Part shown: positions 1 through 5,669 of the stretch, piece after piece | Numbering within the stretch: position 1 is the stretch's first letter | Layout of the letters: each line of letters starts with the position of its first letter | Translations under genes and position numbers: made by a program | The notes under the pieces: generated by a model | What the model was told of the DNA's origin: nothing | What the model saw: only the letters and a program-made list of their open reading frames with translations | Databases searched by the model: none | From: Candidatus Poribacteria bacterium | Lineage (GTDB): Bacteria > Poribacteria > WGA-4E > WGA-3G | Assembly: GCA_009845505.1 (NCBI GenBank) | Contig: VXZL01000639.1 | Location: 1 to 6,190 of the forward strand | Reading direction: 5' to 3' | Length of the DNA: 6,190 nt

Positions 1-31
1 CCCTAATGAATATATTTTTCCTGTTAAAAAC

Positions 32-60
32 TTGACAGAAATTCAAATCAGTGCTACTTT
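32..60 (+). promoter_or_regulatory. Candidate sigma-70-type promoter for the barrel lipoprotein gene
   Basis: A perfect -35 hexamer TTGACA (32-37) is followed after exactly 17 bp by TACTTT (55-60), which matches the TATAAT consensus at only three of six positions. Spacing is ideal but the -10 is weak. It is the best pair I can see in the 402 bp ahead of the gene; TTTACA at 257-262 has no good -10 partner. Start-site mapping is not possible from sequence alone, and promoter rules of this lineage are unknown. Confidence 0.35.
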
Positions 61-223
61 AAAAACCAAGAACAGTTTTGTGGCGTTTCACCGCGTGTTT
101 AACTTCCGCAAGACTAACCCTTAATTTGTTGTGAAGGAGACTTGCTTTCTATACGCTTGGTGCGGGATCCAGAATTTTGAGGCGACCGTGCAGCAGTAAC
201 CGAGAACCCTGAATTGAAATGCT

Positions 224-238
224 GTTAGTTTTACTAAC
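224..238 (+). other. Small perfect hairpin in the 5' leader
   Basis: GTTAGT (224-229) and ACTAAC (233-238) form a 6-bp perfect stem with a TTT loop, followed by an AT-rich stretch (gatatttt, then ccttttc). It could be a weak terminator or attenuator in the long leader, or the end of an upstream transcript. The stem is AU-rich and short, so its effect may be slight. Confidence 0.3.
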
Positions 239-383
239 GATATTTTAACCTTTTCGTTTACAAGTAAAGCAGTTTTCATCCATTTTTAAGGTTTTTTGTT
301 CGGAGACCGGGGTAGATACAGCGAAAAAGCAAGCAATGCTTATATCACTGTTTTGTTGCCCAAACTTCCGATTCACTATTTCC

Positions 384-390
384 AAGGAGG
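384..390 (+). promoter_or_regulatory. Ribosome binding site of the barrel lipoprotein gene
   Basis: A full AAGGAGG Shine-Dalgarno lies 12 nt before the ATG at 403. The gap is slightly long, but no closer start exists, and the ATG opens directly into a lipoprotein signal peptide, which fixes this start. Confidence 0.8.
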
Positions 391-402
391 AAAAACAAAG
401 TA

Positions 403-3400
403 ATGAACAGGCTAAAACAATCAATTGATGTTTTACTTGTAGCGACCTGTATCCTGAGTGCTTTTGTGCTTTACGGTTGTGGTGCACAGAGCCTTGGTCC
501 ACAAGAACCCCTATTACCAACGATTGAGGGGAGTTCTAAATTTTCAGCGCGGTTCCAGTTGGAAGAAGAACCCCAGTTCTTCTATGACCTGTTTGGTAAA
601 GAGCTGCTTGAAGGTAACGAGGTCTACAACTATCGTGAGCAGAAAGAGTTCGACCAAAACGGTGAATTGTTTGTTGGTTGGACGGGTCAGCTTGATAGTG
701 AGAGATTCTCGGCACAGTTAGATAGAACTGTTTTAACTGAAGACAGTTTCCGGGGCAGATATACCGAGTTTGCCATCGGTGATAGCATGCGTTTCAAGCC
801 CTCTACGTTATTTCCAAACCGTTATATCCTCTATAAAACCGAGTTTGATGGACTTCGTTGGGATATCTCCTTTGCACAGGAGCGCCATCTCTTTACACTT
901 ATTAACTCTCGTATCTCCAACCCTGTCCAATTGACAGATGCAGCGGCAAACCTCGCACCGACTCTCGGACGTCGGAACGGTTTAAATGAAGACGCTGGAG
1001 TGCGGCACATTGAAAATGCACGCCTCATGGGTTTTCGGGCACAAGGTCTTTTGGGCGATATTTTCCGCGTTGGGTTTACTTATGTCAATCTTCATAAAGA
1101 ACATCCAGAGCGCGTTGAAAACCCAATGATGGGTACCGTCGCAAATACGCCTCCGGAAACTATTTCTGTCGTCTTCCGCGACGATTCGCCTGAAGACAAT
1201 CATGGCTCCGTTACACAATTCTCCGGATACGATGAAAACTTACACAGTGAAAACCTACAGGGTGGTGTCGGTGCAGCTTTCAAAGGCATGACAATTACTG
1301 TGGTTACACAAGAATTGGAAGATTTAACACCCGAAGAAATTGAAGAAGGTGTCAATCCGAAAGCACAACCCGCACAAACGGAAACAATTGAAGTTTTTTC
1401 CAGCGATGTCACGCCAATTGATGTGGGTGGACTTCCCTCTGACGTGCGTTCGTCTGGGGACTGGGCGATTGTTGACGGCTTTAATAAGATGAGATATGAC
1501 TTGGTCTTTGCAGACCACGGTATTGAAGCTCGCACCGTTCAGTCCGTTGTTTTTGACATGGTGGTAGCAGGTGACTACAATATCGCCGTCATCGGCTTCA
1601 GTGAGGCAAACAGAGCGGCTGAAGGGGCGGATCCGTTTGCTGAAGAGTGGATTAAAACCGAAGACGGTCATATTGAAATGCCATACCGTGATGTTATTCA
1701 AGCCCCCGGTAACTACGGGCAATCTTCCGATTATACCAGTAACCGGGCAAGCCTTTACGATAATCCAGATGCTTGGACAGGTGAAGGCAGACCGCGTAAA
1801 GTCAGCTACCGCTATGGTGCAGCACGTGCAGCAGTCCTCTATGGACTCGATCTTGAAGGAACCATCGGTAACGTCTTCCTTCGTGCTCACTACTCCATTA
1901 ATGGGAAATATAAACAGTATCCGACAATCCCCAAAGAGCAGATTGGATTTAGTAGACTTAAACCCACTATCCTCGGCGAAGATGGTGAGGAAGAAACGGG
2001 TATCTCTATTGATCCAGCAACAGGCTTACCTTTAGATCGAAACGGGATACCTACCTATTCCGAAACCGAAGGTGAACGATTTGAAGCCAGGTTAGGCGGA
2101 GACGGAACTGATGAAGGCGGAGACGGCGAAATGGGTAGAGAATCCGCATGGTTCATCCATCTCAGGTCTCGCTTCGGAAAGTTGTACCTTGAAGGTGTCT
2201 ACTATCATATTGATCCGGGGTACACCACAACCTACCTCAATTTCGGTGCCAATACCGATAGGGATCAACCCTACACCCTGGAAAGAACACCTGAGTCCCA
2301 AGCTGAAAGAGACCCGTGGGATGAAGTCAATTACGCCCTCATTGAGGATGACGATGATGATGACGACTGGCCCGATGATATCGACTTCGACGGAGTCCTG
2401 CCACGCGCTGATGACAGAGACCAGAACGGAGTCCTTGACTTCCAAGAAGATTTCCTCATCTTTGATGCTGACCCGCCAGTGTTTACTGACCTCGTTGACC
2501 TCAACAACAACGGGACTATCGACTCACTTGAGGATGACTTTGAACCACAATATGAGTACGGAATAGACAGAGAAGGATACCATGTCTTCGCTGAATATGA
2601 CCTCCTTGATAACCTTTCACTCAAAGTCGGATGGCTCAATGAGAGTCAAGTCTCAAGCCGCCGGCAGAACGATTCCAGGTATCTACATGTTACCTATCAA
2701 CGGGACATTCCAGATTTTGGAACCGTCCTTTTCCAAAACCGATTCGTGCGAGTTCGCGACGATATCCCGGATTACACGATTACCCTCCGTGTCGGCGAAT
2801 TGGAACCTGTCCAGATTTCCGACGAGCTTGACTTCTACAACGCTCGTGTGAACACCACAACGCTTCAGTTCCTCTACACTGCTGTTCCTAACCTGACATT
2901 AGAAGCAAAGTTCCTCGTTGTGCTGCAAAAACAGTTTGAGCAGGATGAGGCAGATGCACTCTTCTTGGATGTCGAAGGTTCCGGCGACGATGACGATCCA
3001 CTTACCGCTGATCAACGCGTTGACTTCATGGTGCCTGTTGAGCAGGTGCGAGCGAGTGGTGAAAGGCGGGAATTCCCCTTCTATCCAGATCACGGGATTA
3101 ATGCACTTGACCCCGAGGATCCGGGCTTAATCTACGATGCTGAAAACTGGAAGAAGCGTCGTTACCCAGAACGGGATATTCGCAACCAGCAGACGATTCT
3201 CAAGGCACGGTATGAAATTCCGCTCGGAGATCTACCTTTCATTGACAGGATCGGTGAAGATTTAACCCTTACGCCAATGGTGAAATATATCTGGGATCGC
3301 GCGTTTGACCGCGGCGCAGAGGAAATTGGCGACGCACTTAACCCTCGTCTGTTTGTTCCTACTGATGACGAGCCGATCGAATACTTGCGCTTCAACCGTA

Positions 3401-3723
3401 GAAGTCGTGAGGATGTTCTCGGTGTACGACTCGACTATCAGTTCACACAACGGATGAACATCCTTGGTGGTTTCCAATATCGGAAGTTCACTAACCGGGA
3501 TAACAACTTCAAGAATTACTTGACTAACTTCCCGGAAGACGAAGATGTACCAGTGCTTTTCCGTCCAGACCTGCGAACACGGATATTTGAAGTCCAAGCA
3601 ATTAACCGTGGTGAGTGGCTTGGGTTTAACATTGTTATCCTTGCTGGTTACCGACGGACGACTATCTTGCTTGATCACACGACGAGTAACACAACCTTCG
3701 TGCGAGCAATGATGGGTTTCTAA
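403..3723 (+). CDS. Large putative outer-membrane beta-barrel lipoprotein with paired EF-hand calcium loops
   Basis: Seen: 1106 residues. A basic start and hydrophobic segment (about 4-24) end in a lipobox-like LYGC with the candidate lipidated Cys at 26; Tyr before Gly is not the classic residue. The body has alternating hydrophobic/polar strands rich in aromatics, and the chain ends in FVRAMMGF, a terminal Phe typical of barrels inserted by BAM. Residues 130-172 (RFKPSTLF, GLRWDISF, SRIS) look like a conserved surface or barrel segment; 354-401 look like a beta-sandwich strand pair. Mid-protein there is a degenerate type-3-like loop (537-554), an acidic Gly stretch (about 565-580), seven Asp (649-655) and two canonical EF-hand loops (671-682, 699-710); another Asp run is at 862-865. 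No TonB box or plug domain is evident. Inferred: surface-exposed, calcium-stabilised outer-membrane protein of unknown function. I cannot name the family. The alternative is a secreted beta-rich lipoprotein that is not a closed barrel. Start and frame are secure. Confidence 0.85.
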   Translation: MNRLKQSIDVLLVATCILSAFVLYGCGAQSLGPQEPLLPTIEGSSKFSARFQLEEEPQFFYDLFGKELLEGNEVYNYREQKEFDQNGELFVGWTGQLDSERFSAQLDRTVLTEDSFRGRYTEFAIGDSMRFKPSTLFPNRYILYKTEFDGLRWDISFAQERHLFTLINSRISNPVQLTDAAANLAPTLGRRNGLNEDAGVRHIENARLMGFRAQGLLGDIFRVGFTYVNLHKEHPERVENPMMGTVANTPPETISVVFRDDSPEDNHGSVTQFSGYDENLHSENLQGGVGAAFKGMTITVVTQELEDLTPEEIEEGVNPKAQPAQTETIEVFSSDVTPIDVGGLPSDVRSSGDWAIVDGFNKMRYDLVFADHGIEARTVQSVVFDMVVAGDYNIAVIGFSEANRAAEGADPFAEEWIKTEDGHIEMPYRDVIQAPGNYGQSSDYTSNRASLYDNPDAWTGEGRPRKVSYRYGAARAAVLYGLDLEGTIGNVFLRAHYSINGKYKQYPTIPKEQIGFSRLKPTILGEDGEEETGISIDPATGLPLDRNGIPTYSETEGERFEARLGGDGTDEGGDGEMGRESAWFIHLRSRFGKLYLEGVYYHIDPGYTTTYLNFGANTDRDQPYTLERTPESQAERDPWDEVNYALIEDDDDDDDWPDDIDFDGVLPRADDRDQNGVLDFQEDFLIFDADPPVFTDLVDLNNNGTIDSLEDDFEPQYEYGIDREGYHVFAEYDLLDNLSLKVGWLNESQVSSRRQNDSRYLHVTYQRDIPDFGTVLFQNRFVRVRDDIPDYTITLRVGELEPVQISDELDFYNARVNTTTLQFLYTAVPNLTLEAKFLVVLQKQFEQDEADALFLDVEGSGDDDDPLTADQRVDFMVPVEQVRASGERREFPFYPDHGINALDPEDPGLIYDAENWKKRRYPERDIRNQQTILKARYEIPLGDLPFIDRIGEDLTLTPMVKYIWDRAFDRGAEEIGDALNPRLFVPTDDEPIEYLRFNRRSREDVLGVRLDYQFTQRMNILGGFQYRKFTNRDNNFKNYLTNFPEDEDVPVLFRPDLRTRIFEVQAINRGEWLGFNIVILAGYRRTTILLDHTTSNTTFVRAMMGF
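2347..2532 (+). other. Acidic calcium-binding-like insert: Asp7 tract and two EF-hand loops
   Basis: Residues 649-655 are seven consecutive Asp, then WPDDIDFDG. Loop 1 (671-682, nt 2413-2448) reads DRDQNGVLDFQE and loop 2 (699-710, nt 2497-2532) reads DLNNNGTIDSLE. Both have ligand residues at positions 1, 3, 5, 9 and 12, Gly at 6 and an aliphatic residue at 8, as in canonical EF-hand or dockerin-type calcium loops. The loops are 28 residues apart, closer than in standard EF-hand pairs. Calcium binding is inferred from motif identity only. Confidence 0.8.
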
Positions 3724-3734
3724 ACGACAGCTGG

Positions 3735-3767
3735 ATCGCTGGACACGCGGAAATCGTGTCCAGCGAT
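3735..3767 (+). terminator. Intrinsic terminator-like hairpin after the barrel lipoprotein gene
   Basis: ATCGCTGGACACG (3735-3747) and CGTGTCCAGCGAT (3755-3767) form a perfect 13-bp stem with loop CGGAAAT, starting 11 nt after the stop codon. The tail is TTTCTCCC rather than a long T run, so termination may be partial; the strong stem would also protect the mRNA 3' end. It separates this gene from the exbB unit. Confidence 0.75.
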
Positions 3768-4018
3768 TTCTCCCATCTCACTATACCATTTGGGATATTA
3801 TCTTCTCTAACATTTGAATTAAGCGCGTAACTTCTTAAGCATTCAGGTGTTCTTTATGAGAACGGTGCTGTGAACGGTAGGCGCGTTTTAACACAACGAT
3901 GCCGCGACCTGAAACTGTGTAATTTCTGAAATGATCAAGTACAAACAAAACCGAGTAGTTGGACAAAGGTTTACGCCTTATCCACACAATACCTTACTTT
4001 ATTAAATGACTTGTAGAG
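3768..4018. other. Non-coding region upstream of the exbB leader hairpin
   Basis: No gene is apparent in this stretch. It contains a 10-nt direct repeat (TGAGAACGGT at 3857-3866 and TGTGAACGGT at 3869-3878, nine of ten matching, 12-nt period) that might be an operator. It should hold the promoter for the exbB-exbD-exbD unit, but I find only weak hexamers: TGGACA at 3960-3965 with CACAAT at 3985-3990 (19-bp gap), or TTTACG at 3970-3975 with TACTTT at 3995-4000 (19-bp gap). I do not call either one. Confidence 0.5.
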
Positions 4019-4041
4019 ACTTGCCGCCGTATTCGGCAAGT
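4019..4041 (+). promoter_or_regulatory. Leader hairpin directly upstream of the exbB RBS
   Basis: ACTTGCCG (4019-4026) pairs perfectly with CGGCAAGT (4034-4041) around a 7-nt loop CCGTATT. It ends six nt before the Shine-Dalgarno. It lacks a T tract, so it is not an intrinsic terminator; likely roles are protecting the mRNA 5' end, affecting ribosome access, or acting as a protein-binding element. The structure is directly visible; the role is inferred. Confidence 0.55.
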
Positions 4042-4047
4042 TACCCT

Positions 4048-4054
4048 AAGGAGG
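4048..4054 (+). promoter_or_regulatory. Ribosome binding site of exbB
   Basis: A full AAGGAGG lies 10 nt before the ATG at 4065. This ATG opens directly into a signal peptide, supporting it as the true start and confirming that the periplasmic domain belongs to the protein. Confidence 0.85.
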
Positions 4055-4064
4055 ATTAGAACGA

Positions 4065-5054
4065 ATGACTCGTTTTAGTTTAGTGTTAATGTTAATCGCT
4101 TGTATCGGCATGTCGGCTGGTACGGTTCTCGCACAAGACAGCGGCGGAACTGTTCGTGGTCAGATTGTTGATACGACGACTGCACAAAATCCGATTGACG
4201 GTGTTGAGGTTAAAATTGTTGCCCAAAGTGGAGAAGAATTTGAGGCAATGACCGATGCCAACGGCGATTATGAACGTTCTGGTATTCCAGCAGGCCGCTA
4301 CCTCATCAGTATTTATAGAGAAGGATACGGCGACCGGCTTGGTAAACCTGTTACAGTTGTTAATGGCGGTGACCACTTCGTCCCCCTCAAGATGACGAAA
4401 AAAGACAATATCGTAACTTTCTTCCAGAAGTTCGGATTCGTCTTTTGGCCACTGGCACTCTGTTCTATCACCGCACTAACCTTCATTATCGAAAGGCTCT
4501 TCACTTTTGTCCGGAGTCGTTCCCGAATTGGAACTGAACAGTTTATCGCCAGTATCGCTGATTCCCTCCGGAAAGAGAACATTATGGAAGCCGTCTCGAT
4601 TTGTGAAGAAGCTGGCGGGCCCCTCGCTAACGTCCTTAAAGCTGGACTGCTTCGATACAGTCAAGCGCAAATTGAAGAACGTGATATTACTAAAGAGGAA
4701 ATTCAGGAAGCAATCGAAGAAGCAAGTCTCCTTGAAATTCCTGAACTCGAAAGAAACCTGCCGGTCCTCGGTACCGTCGCAGTCGTTTCTCCGCTCTTCG
4801 GCTTGCTGGGAACTGTTACAGGTATGATTAGTGCCTTTACTACAATCGCACTTGAAGGGACGGGTGACCCACAGCAGCTCGCAGGTGGTATCTCACAGGC
4901 ACTCCTTACAACTGCTGCTGGCTTGACAGTTGCTATTCCTTGCCTGATTTTCTTCCAACTCTTTGATAGCTGGGTTAACAGACACATGGTCGAAATCTCT
5001 CAGGTTTCCACCGAGATTGTGAACCAGCTGATTGTTGGTGAAGGCGAAGCCTAA
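4065..5054 (+). CDS. exbB: ExbB/TolQ-family proton channel subunit with N-terminal carboxypeptidase-regulatory-like domain
   Basis: Known role: ExbB/TolQ forms a pentameric inner-membrane ring that, with ExbD/TolR, converts proton motive force into work on periplasmic or outer-membrane partners. Seen in 329 residues: a signal peptide (1-23, VLA before Q24); a beta-sandwich of the carboxypeptidase D regulatory-like type at about 28-110, with GTVRGQIVD, TDANGDY (63-69), IPAGRY and REGY; membrane helix 1 at about 123-143 ending in the family-typical IIERL; a cytoplasmic helical domain (about 150-230); then helices 2 and 3 (about 232-260 and 275-300) with PLFGLLGTVTGM and LLTTAAGLTVAIP. T250 and the T282/T283 pair lie where the family has its conserved pore Thr residues. 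Export of the N-terminal domain agrees with the normal N-out topology of helix 1. Odd: most ExbB proteins lack this domain. It heads a set with two exbD genes downstream. ExbB versus TolQ cannot be decided without the energy-transducing partner. Confidence 0.93.
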   Translation: MTRFSLVLMLIACIGMSAGTVLAQDSGGTVRGQIVDTTTAQNPIDGVEVKIVAQSGEEFEAMTDANGDYERSGIPAGRYLISIYREGYGDRLGKPVTVVNGGDHFVPLKMTKKDNIVTFFQKFGFVFWPLALCSITALTFIIERLFTFVRSRSRIGTEQFIASIADSLRKENIMEAVSICEEAGGPLANVLKAGLLRYSQAQIEERDITKEEIQEAIEEASLLEIPELERNLPVLGTVAVVSPLFGLLGTVTGMISAFTTIALEGTGDPQQLAGGISQALLTTAAGLTVAIPCLIFFQLFDSWVNRHMVEISQVSTEIVNQLIVGEGEA

Positions 5055-5064
5055 GTCTTGGAAC

Positions 5065-5088
5065 GGGCGGATAGACTACATTCCGCCC
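5065..5088 (+). other. Hairpin between exbB and exbD copy 1
   Basis: GGGCGGA (5065-5071) pairs with TCCGCCC (5082-5088) around a 10-nt loop, 10 nt after the exbB stop, followed by TCTCCTT. The GC-rich stem with a weak pyrimidine tail resembles the one after the lipoprotein gene. It may be a partial terminator or a 3' stabiliser giving more ExbB than ExbD, in line with the ExbB5:ExbD2 stoichiometry known for the family. A second weaker stem (ACTTTGT 5100-5106 with ACAAGGT 5114-5120, one G-U pair) follows. Confidence 0.5.
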
Positions 5089-5153
5089 TCTCCTTACAGA
5101 CTTTGTAGGGAACACAAGGTCAGCATACCTTAACCCTAATCTCATCAACGAGA

Positions 5154-5160
5154 AAGGAGA
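5154..5160 (+). promoter_or_regulatory. Ribosome binding site of exbD copy 1
   Basis: AAGGAGA lies 7 nt before the ATG at 5168, an ideal spacing. It marks this ATG as the start. Confidence 0.8.
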
Positions 5161-5167
5161 CTTTGAA

Positions 5168-5617
5168 ATGCAACAAAATGGTGAAGCCAAATTGAGTTTG
5201 CTTGCGACGAAAATCAGAGAACGTAAGCCGCCAACACTCAGTATGGCACCTATGATTGATTGCGTATTCCTGCTCCTGATCTTCTTCATGGTGTCAACAA
5301 CTTTCTCACCCATTCCAGGGCTTCGGGTGCAGTTACCCCCACCAGGGAAACCTTCACCTGATAAACCGAAAGGGCTGACTGTCCGAATCGCGAATCCGGA
5401 ACCCGGTGAAGATAGAGGCACTATGGTGCTGAACGACACTGTCGTCCAAATTGATGAAATGTTTAACCAGTTCATCAACGCACCAGAGGAAGCGACAAGC
5501 ATGCTGATTATCCAATCCGAGCGAGAAGTCCTTCATGAACAGATCGTTCAGGTGATGGATATAGCGAAACAGGCAGGTATAGACAAAATCGGGTTCGCTA
5601 TCGTCGCAAGGGAGTGA
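5168..5617 (+). CDS. exbD: ExbD/TolR-family protein, copy 1
   Basis: Known role: ExbD/TolR sits with its single membrane helix inside the ExbB ring, and a membrane Asp takes part in proton transfer. Seen in 149 residues, a normal family length: a short cytoplasmic head with basic residues (1-23), then one membrane helix (about 29-46) in MAPMIDCVFLLLIFFMVS with the key Asp at 31, followed by a Cys at 32. A Pro-rich periplasmic linker (QLPPPGKPSPDKP, about 55-67) leads to the C-terminal ExbD fold (about 70-149), with LIIQSE and VMDIAKQAGIDKIGFAIV typical of the family. It starts 113 bp after exbB and ends 52 bp before the second exbD, all on one strand, so co-transcription is likely, perhaps tempered by the hairpin at 5065-5088. 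It differs widely from copy 2 outside the membrane segment. Confidence 0.93.
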   Translation: MQQNGEAKLSLLATKIRERKPPTLSMAPMIDCVFLLLIFFMVSTTFSPIPGLRVQLPPPGKPSPDKPKGLTVRIANPEPGEDRGTMVLNDTVVQIDEMFNQFINAPEEATSMLIIQSEREVLHEQIVQVMDIAKQAGIDKIGFAIVARE

Positions 5618-5656
5618 ACGCTCCGTGCGACGTACATAGCATGCCACCCTCTATAG

Positions 5657-5663
5657 AAGGAGA
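5657..5663 (+). promoter_or_regulatory. Ribosome binding site of exbD copy 2
   Basis: AAGGAGA lies 6 nt before the ATG at 5670. A second in-frame ATG at 5682 is further away and less well placed, so 5670 is preferred. Confidence 0.8.
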
Positions 5664-5669
5664 ATTCAG

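Larger units (their letters stand above)
1..402. other. Non-coding upstream region of the barrel lipoprotein gene
   Basis: I find no convincing gene in these 402 bases. A minus-strand open frame covering 245-520 overlaps the start of the strongly supported lipoprotein gene and has no recognisable content, so I treat it as chance. What the stretch holds is a promoter candidate near its start (32-60), a small perfect hairpin at 224-238, an AT-rich run after it, and the RBS at 384-390. If the promoter candidate is real, the mRNA leader is over 330 nt, long enough for post-transcriptional control, but I could not match it to a known riboswitch class. Confidence 0.6.

Noticed and set aside
106..145. 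Resemblance to cobalamin riboswitch core (CCGCAAGACTAACC at 106-119, then AAGGAGACTTGC at 134-145, akin to the B12 box)
   Set aside because: The order of the two pieces is right, but both deviate from consensus, the pieces are too close together, and I cannot find the upstream conserved segments or closing stem. A covariance-model search (Rfam) would settle it.
181..207. Second cobalamin-riboswitch-like stretch (GCGACCGTGCAGCAGTAACC)
   Set aside because: It lies after, not before, the B12-box-like stretch, and no such box follows it, so it cannot complete a riboswitch.
245..520. Minus-strand open frame of 91 residues at the start of the lipoprotein gene
   Set aside because: It overlaps a gene with a clear RBS and signal peptide on the other strand, shows no domain or signal features, and has no good RBS that I can see.
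1324..1890. Long minus-strand open frame (188 residues) inside the lipoprotein gene
   Set aside because: It lies fully antisense to a coherent coding sequence, has no recognisable protein features and fits a codon-bias shadow.
2095..2126. 11-bp direct repeat GGCGGAGACGG at 2095-2105 and 2116-2126
   Set aside because: It encodes the repeated GGDG of an acidic Gly-rich loop, 21 bp apart in frame; it is explained by low-complexity coding sequence rather than by an element.
403..3723. TonB-dependent receptor identity for the large barrel protein, given the nearby exbB/exbD genes
   Set aside because: I see no TonB box or plug domain, the N-terminus is a lipoprotein signal, and a terminator separates it from the motor genes.
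3960..4000. Possible exbB promoters (TGGACA with CACAAT, or TTTACG with TACTTT)
   Set aside because: Both pairs have 19-bp gaps and imperfect hexamers, so neither is strong enough to list as a promoter.
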